From Strigamia acuminata (lineage: Eukaryota > Arthropoda > Chilopoda > Geophilomorpha > Linotaeniidae): a stretch of 64,000 bases of DNA. Both the position numbers and the translations under genes were made by a program. A model generated the notes under the pieces. The model saw nothing but the letters and a program-made list of their open reading frames with translations. It had not been told where the DNA came from and ran no database searches. Position 1 is the stretch's first letter. Each line of letters opens with the position of its first letter. The stretch lies in assembly GCA_949358305.1 (NCBI GenBank), contig CASHSZ010000057.1, positions 1-64,000 of the forward strand. The letters are read 5' to 3'. Of the stretch, positions 1 through 10,107 are shown piece by piece.

Positions 1-3
1 GCA

Positions 4-984
4 GTGAAGAGCGCGCCGAGGTTGCCACGTGTTGCGGAGATTGCGAACGAAAAGATGGCCGAATCGAAAATAGTTTTGGAGAAGATCCAGCGTGGAGAAA
101 AACTGGAACGTGCCGAATGGATGAAGTTAAAAATTCGGGACCTAAGGTCATTGTTACAGGCCCGTAGCATTGTGCCGGCGAAGTCGAAATTTGAAATGGT
201 GTGTCAATTGCGACAAGCGATGCGTATGGAAGCGGGAATCATCGAAGAAGAAAGCGAAGACGAAGAAGACGACGAAGAGGAAGACGAAAACGACGTAGAA
301 GAAGCGGGTCGAAACATAGATGTGATCGGGACAGATCCAAGCGAAAACGCGATCAAAACGAGTCGAAAGGAAATTGCGATCGAGACGGACCGAAATAAAG
401 ACGCGATCGAGACGATTCGGGAGAAAATCGGGATAATTCGAGATGAGGAGGCGAACGAACTACAAGGCGGAGTTGTCGCGGGGTTGGATAGACTCAACGA
501 GGGCGGAGTTGGACTTGGCGACAGACCGGAGAAATTTGACGCGAACGACGCGTTGGACGAGCTTTTGCCGGGCAGAGAAGCGCGACATGAGACGTTAGAG
601 AGCAACGGAGATGGATGCGATTTCCGAGCTGAAGAAGACGGGACAAACGCTGAAGCATTTAAATCGAATCCAGATGCAAAAACGGAGGAAATAGGCGGGT
701 ATTTGGAGGGGATCGATACGAGATCAAACGACGATAAAGGCGGTGACGAGCACGAGAATCGAAACAATGCGGAGATGATTCGAGACGCTATTAAAGTAGA
801 CGGGAGGACAGAGCGCAGACGACGAAGAAATATGGAAACAAATCGAGGTAAAGGAAGGACGAATCGAAATTGGTGTACGAGACTCAAATCAAGGGATCGA
901 ACGAGGAAATGGAGGTTCAAAGACGACGCAGCATCAGGAGCCGAAGACGAGTTAACAGGTGTCGGCGGGGACGCCGACATTTAG
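4..984 (+). CDS. SAP-domain acidic protein, 5' end outside the window (possible retroelement ORF)
   Basis: The frame is open to the window edge, so the true start may lie upstream; the first ATG in frame is at about 54. A stretch near residues 40-75 (LKIRDLRSLLQARSI, then KSKFEMVCQLRQA) has the helix-turn-helix spacing of a SAP domain, a DNA-binding motif. A long Glu/Asp-rich tract follows, then many charged repeats of the type RNIDVIG and RKEIAIE, and a basic Arg-rich C-terminus. No enzyme motif is visible. An LTR-like segment with a TATA box and a poly(A) signal begins 13 bp after the stop, which suggests the last ORF of an LTR retroelement. A host nuclear protein is the alternative. The SAP assignment is from pattern only. 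Confidence 0.5.
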   Translation: MKSAPRLPRVAEIANEKMAESKIVLEKIQRGEKLERAEWMKLKIRDLRSLLQARSIVPAKSKFEMVCQLRQAMRMEAGIIEEESEDEEDDEEEDENDVEEAGRNIDVIGTDPSENAIKTSRKEIAIETDRNKDAIETIREKIGIIRDEEANELQGGVVAGLDRLNEGGVGLGDRPEKFDANDALDELLPGREARHETLESNGDGCDFRAEEDGTNAEAFKSNPDAKTEEIGGYLEGIDTRSNDDKGGDEHENRNNAEMIRDAIKVDGRTERRRRRNMETNRGKGRTNRNWCTRLKSRDRTRKWRFKDDAASGAEDELTGVGGDADI

Positions 985-997
985 TCGGATGACCGAG

Positions 998-1224
998 TGT
1001 GGAGTTTTTCGGGTGTTGCCGGGCGATTACGATCGCCAGGGGGCGGGCAGGACATGCAAGAATATGTCCGATAGACGTTTTGGGGGTAAATAGCCAATTG
1101 GGGGCTGTTCCGTGTGGTCAGCCAATCAGAGCTGACCAATGCGATATATAAAGAAGAATTGTTTGATAATAAAATTACTTTGACTTGAATAAGCTAGTGT
1201 GCGTGTCTTGTTATTTCTTAGTCA
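998..1224 (+). repeat. Possible short LTR (TG...CA) with TATA box and poly(A) signal
   Basis: The segment starts TGTGGAG, contains GATATATAAAG near 1142-1152 and AATAAAA near 1168, and can be closed at a CA near 1224. It directly follows the SAP ORF, as a 3' LTR would. No second copy and no target duplication lie in the window, so the limits are guesses. Confidence 0.35.
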
Positions 1225-1231
1225 GCTAGTC

Positions 1232-1591
1232 TCAGCTTTGAGATAGTTTACAATATACATCTAAATCGATGGCTCGTTGAGTAAAATATCCCGCGACCGT
1301 GATAAAATGATTCCCAATGTTTAACATTTGAACGAAAATGCCTTCATTGGGTAACATGTCAAGGATATACGGGACATCTAATGGAAGGTTTGCGTTCCCG
1401 AATCGATGTAAGTTTACCAAACCGACTATTTCTGGATATTGTTGTTTCAATAACAATGATGAGTGATTTAAAACCTCTTGATTTAGCCAGAGATTGTCCG
1501 TGATCGTTCTCTTATCTGCCATTGTTAGGTTTGCTATCCACACAGGCTCTGATGGATCAGTTATTAGATCCAAATCGTGATCGTCTGGCAA
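1232..1591 (-). pseudogene. Ulp1-like (C48) cysteine protease remnant, transposon-associated type
   Basis: The 119-residue frame is preceded in frame by a stop. It contains the pattern LWLNQEVLNHSSLLLKQQYP and then VQMLNIGNHFITVAGY, which resemble the N-terminal helix and the His-containing strand of Ulp1-like domains found in many animal transposons. The His of GNHF sits where the catalytic His is expected. The following VYC has Cys where Asp (VYD) is usual, and the frame stops before any catalytic Cys. It lies antisense to copy A of the tandem gene family and abuts its truncated end, so it may belong to the insertion that cut that gene. Family assignment is by motif resemblance only. Confidence 0.45.
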
Positions 1592-1673
1592 TTACTCGAA
1601 GCGGATATTATTGTCTTCTACTGACGGGCGATTATCTGTGGGTGTTTTAAGAGTTAAATGTGCAGGTTTATTT

Positions 1674-2068
1674 TTTTGAAAGAATATGTTTTTGAAAGTT
1701 TTGGAGCTTTCAGTGGTATATTGTCTGGATTATTTCGTAGGGGAGCCGTTGATTTAGTTGTTTTGATGCTTCATTCTGCGAATATTGTGCAGAAGAAAGA
1801 ATTTATTCATTCGAAGTACGGAATAAACCAATGTGCTGAGTTGTTGATGGTAAAGCAATGGGATTTGTTTGATGTTTTTGTTAAACATAGTGTTTTGTGC
1901 GAAAAGGATGTTGGGGAGTTTATGGAGAGATTTGCGAAGGAAAAAGGAACGGATGTTTGTAATTATTTGATTGAGAATAATGAATGGGGCGAGGTGGACA
2001 AATTCATGAATCGGTGTTTGAAATCGGAAGATGAAATATCTCGCTTCAAGCGCCATTTTAATATTTGA
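1674..2068 (+). pseudogene. Tandem family copy A, 5'-truncated (C-terminal ~130 residues only)
   Basis: From LKEYVFESF onward the translation is nearly collinear with the C-terminus of the intact copy B and ends at the same point (FKRHFNI). Similarity stops abruptly at about 1674. Upstream is unrelated DNA with the Ulp1-like remnant, so roughly the first three quarters of the gene are missing. The remaining frame has no stops, which suggests a fairly recent loss. It is probably not functional. Confidence 0.75.
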
Positions 2069-3080
2069 TAATTGTAGATTGTTTCAAGCACGAAAAAGGA
2101 AGCGGTAATATTTTTAGAAATGTGGATTTAAGTGTTTCATTTTTGATTTAATAATAGAAAGAGTTATAAAAAGAAGAATTTCTGTTCAGCTGGCTTCTTG
2201 GCTTTGTTGCACTGCTTTGTCTCCATTGAAATTCATTCTTCACAGATAAATTATAAAATGTAGTCACTTTAATTTTTTTTAAAGCACGAATAAACTAAAG
2301 TAAATAGACAACAAACTATCAGGTGGATCAAATAAAAATGGCCCGACAATAGTAACCTACTTGCTTTGTCCGGGTTTATGTGAAACACATAGTAGTTTAT
2401 CGATAATTGACATCTACCAGTTCCATCAATTTCTTATACAAGTCAACCAATTTTAATAAAATAACATTTTATTTATTTAATTTATTTGTTATTGTTACCG
2501 GTATATAAAAAGCAGAATTCACCGCAGCTTAGTGCGGTCATGATGGATGTTATGAACAGTTATTTTTACTCTGAATAAACTGTGGTCACTTTGTTTTGTT
2601 TTGAGTGGATTCAGAAGATTGAAAAAAAGAGAAATTAAAATATGAGTGCATTTATTGTATAAAATGCATAGATGGCGCCACAAAAAAAGCACTTCATAAA
2701 TTGACACAATGGTATTTAAAGTTTGATTGCTATTGGTTGGTTTGGTACAAAACGACATTTGTGGAAGCCACGATACCCAGTCGCTTGAATTTTGCTTTTC
2801 AAATTCATCGGAACATTTAGAAATCAGCAGACAAGAGAATCTTAAGTGGTAAATATATTTGATTTATAAAACAAAGTGTTTTGTGCTTTTATTTTAAAAT
2901 GTTTTTTTCTTTCTTTCGATTTCTTCATGTATAACAGCCGTGTATATTTTTTGTTTTCGTACTACGGCATTGATTCGTCGGCGTTTTAAAATATACGTTG
3001 TTTCAACGTACAAAACGATAACATTCTCATATACAATAGACACAGCTGCAAATTTAAAGCAATTTCAAATTCGACTAGAA
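2069..3080 (+). repeat. Upstream module of copy B, duplicated with the gene family
   Basis: No gene is visible. The stretch from about 2440 to 3080 recurs before copy C (about 4780-5374) and, more diverged, before copy D (about 26580-27058). Shared landmarks in order are a TATATAAAAAGCAGAATTC segment, ATAGATGGCGCCAC, a segment running into CATTTGTGGAAGCCACGATA, and a TTTTAAAATATACGTT motif about 100 bp before the ATG. The repeat unit of the tandem array is therefore gene plus roughly 0.6 kb of upstream DNA. The TATA-like box is about 580 bp before the likely ATG, so a long leader or a different promoter is possible. Confidence 0.6.
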
Positions 3081-4523
3081 ATGTCTGAATTAGGCGAATG
3101 CAGTTCCGTCAAAAAGCAGACGCTCGACGATAACCTTGGACCAAATAACATCCGATATTCATTCACGCCGGCAACACTTCAACAAATTTCTCTGGTGAAA
3201 GTTGTAACTAACGCCTGGTGTACGAACGTCATCATGGCAGATTTTTTAAAATCTGACTACTACAAAGACCACCAGTTTAAGGAAGATGACATATACTGCG
3301 AGAGCCAAGAATGGAAAAAAGTTGAAAACGCCTTGCTGGAAAGTGTGTTGGACTTACCAATACCGAAAATATTCAAAACTAGTTTAGTCGAGCTTGTTAA
3401 ACCAACGAGCGAAGAAATAGTGAAATGGATAAACTATCGAATCCAGCAGAATTTATTCAATTGTTCCATAAGCGACTTAATTTGGACGCCGGGTGCAACG
3501 ATAGACGAGAAGGCAACGGCGATCAAATTGTTATCTGATAGTCGCGTGAATGCTTGCGAAAAATACGAACTTGCTTGCACTTTTTGTTTAGAGGAAGATC
3601 TCGCCACCATCGCCCCGAATATCTTTTTGGCTCATTACTTGAATTACCTCAACTTAGATCGAGAACCGATGCTATGTTATTGGACGTGGAAAATAACCAA
3701 GAAATTGCCGAAAGTTTATTTCAATCAAAGCATCAACGAGTATGTGTTTCAAATTGTCTTATACGATTCTCGATCTGATGCAGCGGTCAGACACATGTGG
3801 AACCAACTGAGCGACGACGAGAAACAAATGAATTTAACTAAATCTGTTTTTGAGTCGAGGAATGCTGATAGTATGTGTTTTTTCTTATCTCAGTGGGATG
3901 AGAAGCAGTGGAGAGGAGTATTCGGACAACCAGGTTGTTATCGATTGTTACTGAAACTTTTATTCAGTTGGCGATGGCGGGATTACTTGTTGCCCACTTT
4001 GCAAAGAGTTTGGGGAATTATACACGGAGATGTTTTTGTTTCGTTGTTGGATAAAGTGGCAACAACTGATGATAGTGTTTTTCCCAGGGCTGCTTTTACG
4101 GAAATGTGGAAAAGAGCACCTAATCACTTGAAAGAATATGTTTTTGAAAGTTTTAGAGCTTTCAGCGGTATATTGTCTGGATTATTTCGTAGGGAAGCTG
4201 TAGATTTAATTGTTTTGATGCTGGATTCCGCGAGTGTTGTGCAGAAGAAAGAATTTATTCATTCGAAGTACGGTATGAACCAATGTGCCGAGTTGTTGAT
4301 GGCAAAGCAATGGGATTTGTTTGATGTTTTTGTTAAACATAGTGTTTTGTGCGAGAAGGATGTTGAGGAGTTTATGGAGAGATTTGCGAGGGAAAAAGGA
4401 AGGGATGTTTGTGATCATTTCGTAGGGAAGAATGAATTTGGCGAGGTGGACAAATTCATAAATCGGTGTTTGAAATCGGAAGATGAAATATCTCGCTTCA
4501 AGCGCCAATTTAATATTTGTTAA
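3081..4523 (+). CDS. Tandem family copy B: unrecognised ~480-residue helical protein, intact
   Basis: I do not recognise the function. The ATG at 3081 (MSELGEC) was chosen because all three copies that keep an N-terminus share an MSE start and the conserved RY-FTPxTLQ block after it; the frame is also open further upstream. The product is about 480 residues with no signal peptide, membrane segment or catalytic motif visible. Its C-terminal half is made of Leu-rich helical stretches containing Trp (SWRWRDYLLPTLQRVWG, FTEMWKRAPNHLKEYVFES, ELLMAKQWDLFDVF). They suggest a helical-repeat scaffold, loosely ankyrin-like but without the ankyrin consensus. No intron is needed. It is the only copy of its close subgroup (A, B, C) that is whole. 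Confidence 0.75.
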   Translation: MSELGECSSVKKQTLDDNLGPNNIRYSFTPATLQQISLVKVVTNAWCTNVIMADFLKSDYYKDHQFKEDDIYCESQEWKKVENALLESVLDLPIPKIFKTSLVELVKPTSEEIVKWINYRIQQNLFNCSISDLIWTPGATIDEKATAIKLLSDSRVNACEKYELACTFCLEEDLATIAPNIFLAHYLNYLNLDREPMLCYWTWKITKKLPKVYFNQSINEYVFQIVLYDSRSDAAVRHMWNQLSDDEKQMNLTKSVFESRNADSMCFFLSQWDEKQWRGVFGQPGCYRLLLKLLFSWRWRDYLLPTLQRVWGIIHGDVFVSLLDKVATTDDSVFPRAAFTEMWKRAPNHLKEYVFESFRAFSGILSGLFRREAVDLIVLMLDSASVVQKKEFIHSKYGMNQCAELLMAKQWDLFDVFVKHSVLCEKDVEEFMERFAREKGRDVCDHFVGKNEFGEVDKFINRCLKSEDEISRFKRQFNIC

Positions 4524-5341
4524 TGTAAAGTGTTTCAAGCATGAAAAAAATGAAGCAAAAGAGTTATAAAAACAAGAATTTCTGTTCAGCTGGCCCCTTG
4601 GATTTCTTGCACTGCTTTGTCTCCATTAAAATTCATTCTTCACAGATGAAAACTTTTACTTTTGCGAAATATGTCTTTGCAAGTTACAATATTAATAAAA
4701 TTCACATACCATAAATCTGCGGAATTGTCTATATTTTCTTGCTTAATTTCCAATTTTATAACACAAAACAAACTCAACCAATTTTAATAAAATATTTTAA
4801 CATTTTATTTATTTAATTTATTTGTTATTGTTATATAAAAAGCAGAATTCACCGCAGCTCAGCGCGGTCACGATGGATGTTATGGACAGTTATTTTTACT
4901 CTGAATAAAATATGGTCACTTTGTTTTCACTTTTGAGTGGATTCAGAAGATTGAAAAAAGAAGAAATTAAAATACGAGTGCATAGATGGCGCCACAAGAA
5001 AAGCACGTCATAAATTGACACAATGGTATGTAAAGTTTGATTGGTTGGTACAAAACGACATTTGTGAAAGCCACGATACCCAGTCGCTTGAATTTTGCTT
5101 TTCAAATTCATCGTAACATTTAGAAATCAGTAAACAAGTGGTAAATATATTTGATTTATAAAACAAAGTTTTTTATGCTTTATTTAAAAATGTTTTTTTC
5201 TTTCTTTCGATTTCTTCATAGCCGTGTATTTTTTTGTTTCCGCACCATACTACCGCATTGATTCATCGGCGTTTTAAAATATACGTTATTGCAACGTACA
5301 AAACAATAACATTCTCATACATAATACGCTTAGATACAACT
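4524..5341 (+). repeat. Intergenic module between copies B and C
   Basis: No gene is seen. It begins with a 3' flank shared with copies A and D (for example CATTCTTCACAGAT), then from about 4780 the same upstream module described before copy B, with its TATATAAAAAGCAG and GATGGCGCCAC landmarks. This supports tandem duplication of whole gene units. Confidence 0.6.
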
Positions 5342-5478
5342 ATGAATTCACAGCAATTTCAAATTCGACTAGAAATGTCTGAATTGGCCGAATGCATTTC
5401 CATCAAAAAGCTGAAGTTGACGCTCGACGATAACCTTGGACCAAATAACATCCGATATTCATTCACGCCGGCAACACT
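5342..5478 (+). pseudogene. Tandem family copy C, 5' fragment (interrupted by the Gypsy element)
   Basis: The fragment carries the family start (ATG at 5342, or the family-conserved MSE at 5375) and the conserved FTPATL block. It stops at 5478 exactly where the Gypsy LTR begins. Copy B reads through the same point as CACTTCAACAA, and the two sides of the element together account for that sequence with CACT duplicated. The remainder resumes at 25062 in the same frame. Transcripts from this promoter would run into the LTR. Confidence 0.85.
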
Positions 5479-6296
5479 TGTGGTGACCCCGCGGGTGGTC
5501 GTCCCTCCAGTGGACGCCATCCGCATGAGTCACTAGGAAAGGTCAGTTCCCTCGCGTTGGCTCCGCCTTCCCCCCCTGGGAAGCGCGTGCCCCGAGGGGG
5601 TGAGGTGATGCGTGGACGGCCCCTATTGGCCGAGCCAGGCCCCTCACCCTGGCCTATATCAGGTAGAGTTTCGCGCCCTACAAGCAGAACTTACACAAAC
5701 GACACCAAGAACACAGCAACTACCTCACCGTCAGGCCAACTCCACCAAAAGTTAGGATTGATCGAGGACCGCTGATTCCAGTGCAACTGTAACTCTCACG
5801 AATTTACACTGTGTGTTATTTCCCCGCGAAAGCAGGAAAATAACCCTTGTGGATTCACACTAAATAATCGACCTACGATTATTTCCATTGCGAAGTGTCC
5901 GAGTGCCCTGTAAGAAACTCAACGTTTCTGGACGGAGCCTTGCGACGCTAAAACCAACCCCTAGACAACAGGCACGGATAGAAGACTCGAAAGAGCATTC
6001 CACCGCGTCTGTGAACGACGAATCCGTGACGAATTAACGACAACTCGAGACGCCGCCTTTGTTCCGCCGACCACGCGGAACCGACGACGCCATCTTGAGA
6101 AATCCTTTGTTCGACTCTGACCAAGTCGACTCTAGTGTTATACTGAGTGTATTTTAAGGCTTACGCCTATTGAATAAACCTGTTTGTTCATTTACATATA
6201 CTTAGTATTCATTTGGGTAATTTACATATTTAGTAGAATCACAGGTAAAGTAATACACGTTAGCTCTTTAAACCTATCACCAGGTAGGACGCGACA
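5479..6296 (+). repeat. Gypsy 5' LTR
   Basis: It starts TGTGGTGACCCC and ends GGACGCGACA, and matches the 3' LTR almost base for base. The visible differences are one T/C in the GGCCCC(T/C)ATTGG segment and one T/C in GCGTC(T/C)GTGAAC. A TATA-like CCTATATCAG lies near 5653, and the poly(A) signal GAATAAACC is near 6172. Confidence 0.95.
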
Positions 6297-6298
6297 CG

Positions 6299-6316
6299 TG
6301 GGGGCCCGTCCGGGAT
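6299..6316 (+). other. Gypsy primer-binding site, tRNA-Pro type
   Basis: Two bases after the LTR stands TGGGGGCCCGTCCGGGAT. It matches the classical tRNA-Pro primer site of murine-type retroviruses at 17 of 18 positions as I recall that site, differing only by C for T at position 8. Confidence 0.8.
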
Positions 6317-6391
6317 TTAGAAATAAATCTCAACTGAACTTGTGATCTCTCATTTAATATAATAACCCAAATCGAAGAATTACTCAAAGAA

Positions 6392-9300
6392 ATGTCAGAC
6401 CAAGATGAACAATCCGCGTCTGATAACGAGCGACCTACGCTCGAAAAGGGAAAACGGACCTCCGACTATAACTTAAGGTCGGGCGGCCCGGTTCCCGAAC
6501 AATCCGCGAAGGCGAAAGCCCGAGCGAATCGGAGGAAAGCAAAGGCGCAGAAAGAGGAAGCAGCTGCTTCGCTCGAGGCCCTAACCGAGCCCGAGCGAGA
6601 GCCGCTCTCCTCAGATATGCCCTTTGTCGAAGACACCGATACGGAAGTCCTAGAAAATCAAGAAGAAATTCGCGATACAACAACAGGACGAGTGCCGATA
6701 CTGGTAGCCGAGGAGAAGACGGAAACTCCGAGGCGAACAACCACAGTCGACAGCAACCCATCACCAGCACAAAGCCACCATTCGGCCCCCCTAAATGAAA
6801 CTCCGGCGAGAAACACAAGCGGGACCCCGATGGCCTCCCGTGCCTCGGCGAGACCTGCCCCTGTTTCCCCCGAGGTAGCCCATTTAATTCACCTATCGCA
6901 ACAGGCAGCCCGACTGAAAGCAGTAACCGATATTCCGCCGGGAACGTCAGTTTGGGACTCGATTACTATACTCACTAAAGCGATTTGCGCAGCACAGGCC
7001 CCGACGCCAGTCGCAAGACCAGCGGCGGAGACGCCTGTAGCGCAAGAAACGCCGAGTGACGTAGGTAACTTCGTGCCCGATCCGCACAAAGCCCTTCACG
7101 AATCTCGGGAGAAAGCCCGAGAAGAATCGAGGCAGGAAACGATAAATCGTCAGCGTAGAGTGAGCGCTGAAAGGAGAGAACTTTGGAACGAGGAAGAGGA
7201 ACGACTACAGCGGGAAAAAAGAACCATGGAGAGAACGGAAGAAATGGTGCAAGAAATAAGAGAAGAGCAGGAAGCAAAAATACGAAGAGAATGGAATAAT
7301 ACCGTAGAAGGAAGGCACAGAGAAGCCCAAGACTACGAAGACGAATTCCGAGCCCTCCTAGCCCAACGAAAAGCCGAGAAATTGCAGAAACTAAGAGAAG
7401 AAGCTCAGCGGCAACACCAGAAGTGGGAAGAGCAATACCACGAAAGGATGAAAGCCGCAAGAGCAAGGAGAGAAAAGGAGCAACTTCTTGAACAGCACGA
7501 AGAATGGGAGCGGTACAGATGGACCGACGAGTACCAAGCTAAGAAAAAAGCGATAATTGACGAGCAAAAACGATGGGAAGCCGAGAACTGGGAAAAGGAA
7601 GCGGAGAAATTCCAAAGAGAGTACGAGCAGGACGTTTCAGAGAGGAATAAAAAGGAGGATCCAAAGGCGGACAAAGAGCCCACCGGTGGCTCCGAAGCCG
7701 AAACAAAAAAGAGGAAGTCGCAGGATGACGACCAACCGGATAAAAAATCCAGAAACCGTAACCCCTCGAAACGATCCGAAAGAAGCGCCGCAATCGACGC
7801 GTTGCTTAACAAAAAGAACGCGAATAAGGACCGCGAGCGCCCAGGAAGCGAAGAGAATAAATGGCATTCTTTTTACGGGAGCAGCGACGAAAAGGAGCCG
7901 CCGCCCTCCGGAGGCTCGAAGAAATCACGGGATGGCGAAGAAGTCCCCCCGAAGGGACCAAGAGATCACCCACAAGGCGACCCTTCCGACCCCTCTGATT
8001 CATCGGACGACGACGACCAAAGTCGACCGTCATCCGGACCGCACCGAGAGAGCCGCGGCAGCAACCAGCACCATTCGGACCGACCGAATGCCTCCAACCG
8101 ATCTTCGCACAGCTCACGCCCTTCCATGCAGGAGGGGAATTTCCAGGACTCTGCCGGCCGACAATATACAATGGCTGAACTGGGTCGTGCCTTATTGAAC
8201 TCTTTCCGAAAGGAAGGAATCGACTTAGGCCACCCCGGAGATGAACATAACCGCGCCGGTGAAAGGGTCAAACGCAAATATGGCGTGCGTAACGAGCCAG
8301 CGGCCGAAGCCACGGGCAACATCCGCTGGCAGCACTACGTACAAACGCGATTCGACGGTTCGTGGAAAGCGGGAGACCGCTTCCTCGACGAAGTCATGAG
8401 AATTAAGAAAGCTACAAAGGCGACCGTCGCCGATATGCTCACACACGGCCTAGTGGAGTTAACCACCGGGTCAGCCCGAGAGTGGTATCAAGGGCTAAAA
8501 AATCCAACCTGGGACGACTTTCTCGTCCGTTTCGACCTTCGATACGGCGAGACACCCGACGAGATCAGCAACAAATTGCGTGGCCTCCGTCAAGCCCCAG
8601 GTGAAACACTCGCCGACTACGACGCTCGAGCAAAATTACTCTTCGCCCGAGCACCGTACGAAATTAACCCTGCCGGGTTTACGATGATTTTCTATGGGGG
8701 ATTGTCAGCACATTCACAACGAATATTGCTGAACATGCGTGCTCCCCGCACTGGCGACTATCGGGATGTCAGTAATTATCTCCTAACCAATACGCTGGAG
8801 ATAGAACAAAGGTACTACGCCTCACTGCCACCCGAAGAGGCGGAAGCCCACGAAAAGCGACTGATAACCAGCGCCGAACGCCATAAAGCTTCCGAGAAAT
8901 TAATGAGACCGAGCGAATACCTCAGCGGCATAATGAGCCTCACTGAGGCATCTTCGGGACGGACGTTGACACCAAAAACCGGTGTCACGCTCCCAAGCAA
9001 CCCGATTGCTGCCCCAAAGAAAGCTCCGACGACTACAGCGATGCAGGTGACCTCGACTGACTTAGCCACCTCGGCAAAAGCAGAAGAAGCGTCACCTCCC
9101 GCGGCGGTCGCCGAGCCGACAGAAGAATCAACCGATGAAGAAGACCTGCACGAACACCTCGAGAACCTATCGACGGGGTGCGACGAGCAAGGTCCGTACC
9201 TTCATCACGCGCACCGAGCGCTAGCCATCACTCAATTCAGAGCTCACGCCCGCGCAGCCAAGGAAAAAGGGGCGCCGGGCCCCAAAAGACGGTTCCCAAC

Positions 9301-9511
9301 AGCATTCGTCCCGAAAAAACCGGGTTTCACACCCACGGGCGACAAAAGCAACATCAAATGTTACAGCTGTGGGGAATACGGCCATTATTCCGACAAATGC
9401 GAAAAAACGGCCAAAATCACTAGTGAGACACAGACTATGATGAAGATGATGGCCGAGTTAAATATCGCCCTGGCAAAAAACTGCCAAGCGCAGGCGTCGT
9501 CGAAGAAATAG
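6392..9511 (+). CDS. gag: Gypsy Gag (1039 residues)
   Basis: This is the structural protein that would package the element's RNA. Residues 1-230 are low-complexity and Pro/Ala-rich. Residues 230-430 are an unusually long, highly charged coiled coil rich in Arg, Glu and Trp. A Lys/Ser/Asp-rich hinge follows. Residues ~650-810 form a retrotransposon Gag capsid-like domain (W-K-A-G-D-R-F-L start, then REWYQGL, WDDFLVRF and ETLADYDARAKLLF). One zinc knuckle, CYSCGEYGHYSDKC (C-x2-C-x4-H-x4-C), lies at about 990. The ATG at 6392 follows the primer site by 75 bp. The gene ends in TAG, and a slippery heptamer 28 nt before that stop gives access to pol in the -1 frame. No aspartic protease motif is present. 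Confidence 0.92.
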   Translation: MSDQDEQSASDNERPTLEKGKRTSDYNLRSGGPVPEQSAKAKARANRRKAKAQKEEAAASLEALTEPEREPLSSDMPFVEDTDTEVLENQEEIRDTTTGRVPILVAEEKTETPRRTTTVDSNPSPAQSHHSAPLNETPARNTSGTPMASRASARPAPVSPEVAHLIHLSQQAARLKAVTDIPPGTSVWDSITILTKAICAAQAPTPVARPAAETPVAQETPSDVGNFVPDPHKALHESREKAREESRQETINRQRRVSAERRELWNEEEERLQREKRTMERTEEMVQEIREEQEAKIRREWNNTVEGRHREAQDYEDEFRALLAQRKAEKLQKLREEAQRQHQKWEEQYHERMKAARARREKEQLLEQHEEWERYRWTDEYQAKKKAIIDEQKRWEAENWEKEAEKFQREYEQDVSERNKKEDPKADKEPTGGSEAETKKRKSQDDDQPDKKSRNRNPSKRSERSAAIDALLNKKNANKDRERPGSEENKWHSFYGSSDEKEPPPSGGSKKSRDGEEVPPKGPRDHPQGDPSDPSDSSDDDDQSRPSSGPHRESRGSNQHHSDRPNASNRSSHSSRPSMQEGNFQDSAGRQYTMAELGRALLNSFRKEGIDLGHPGDEHNRAGERVKRKYGVRNEPAAEATGNIRWQHYVQTRFDGSWKAGDRFLDEVMRIKKATKATVADMLTHGLVELTTGSAREWYQGLKNPTWDDFLVRFDLRYGETPDEISNKLRGLRQAPGETLADYDARAKLLFARAPYEINPAGFTMIFYGGLSAHSQRILLNMRAPRTGDYRDVSNYLLTNTLEIEQRYYASLPPEEAEAHEKRLITSAERHKASEKLMRPSEYLSGIMSLTEASSGRTLTPKTGVTLPSNPIAAPKKAPTTTAMQVTSTDLATSAKAEEASPPAAVAEPTEESTDEEDLHEHLENLSTGCDEQGPYLHHAHRALAITQFRAHARAAKEKGAPGPKRRFPTAFVPKKPGFTPTGDKSNIKCYSCGEYGHYSDKCEKTAKITSETQTMMKMMAELNIALAKNCQAQASSKK

Positions 9512-9528
9512 AATCGACTTCGTCTGCG
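9475..9528 (+). promoter_or_regulatory. Probable -1 ribosomal frameshift signal between gag and pol
   Basis: The heptamer AAAAAAC at 9475-9481 sits in the gag frame as A_AAA_AAC, the canonical X_XXY_YYZ arrangement. Seven nt downstream begins a two-part hairpin: CGCAG 9489-9493 pairs with CTGCG 9524-9528, and CGAAG 9501-9505 pairs with CTTCG 9518-9522. The gag stop is inside the loop at 9509-9511. In the -1 frame there is no stop from here to the Copia insertion point at 9545, and the frame resumes at 16688 into pol. Whether a pseudoknot forms was not computed. Confidence 0.75.
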
Positions 9529-9545
9529 AAAGCCGAGGAAATAAC

Positions 9546-10095
9546 TGTAGCAGAGGAGGACTGGAAATAACTCGAAATATCGAGTGAAAAACGAAAAACA
9601 GAGTCGAAACACGGCTCGCAGAATACTCGCGAATTTCGCGACTCGCAGAATACTCGCGAATTCGCTATGCAGTAAATAACGGCCGTGTAATTACACTTAT
9701 ATGCCGTGTGAAACATAAGACAAATGTTTAAATAAAAACATAAAAAGATTTAATCGAAAATACATTACGAAATGAGTCCAAAACAAAGTAGAAAACAGCT
9801 TGGCACTGCTCAATCATGGCAGCAGCCATCTTGGATGTGACTCAAGTGAGAAGCGACACCTAGTGTCGGAATTGAATAATACAATTTGGAGAATAAATCG
9901 AAATAAAGTAAATGGGATACAAGAAGCATGGTGCCACATGCTATAAAATATGACAATAGCATTAAATAACCGAAAATGCAATAAATGACTCGAAGATAAG
10001 TAAATACAGCAATTGGCTAATAAAAAATTGAAAAGATAATGAAATATATCGGATCTATTTGCATCGACATACTAAAAATGGTCAGCAGACCAACA
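9546..10095 (-). repeat. Copia 3' LTR (left copy)
   Basis: The segment is repeated at 16138-16687 with the same length and, by eye, the same bases. It begins TGTAGCAGAGG and ends GACCAACA on the plus strand. Confidence 0.95.
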
Positions 10096-10107
10096 AATCC
10101 CCCCTTC
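10096..10107 (-). other. Copia polypurine tract
   Basis: Read on the minus strand, GAAGGGGGGATT immediately precedes the 3' LTR, the expected place for plus-strand priming. Confidence 0.75.
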
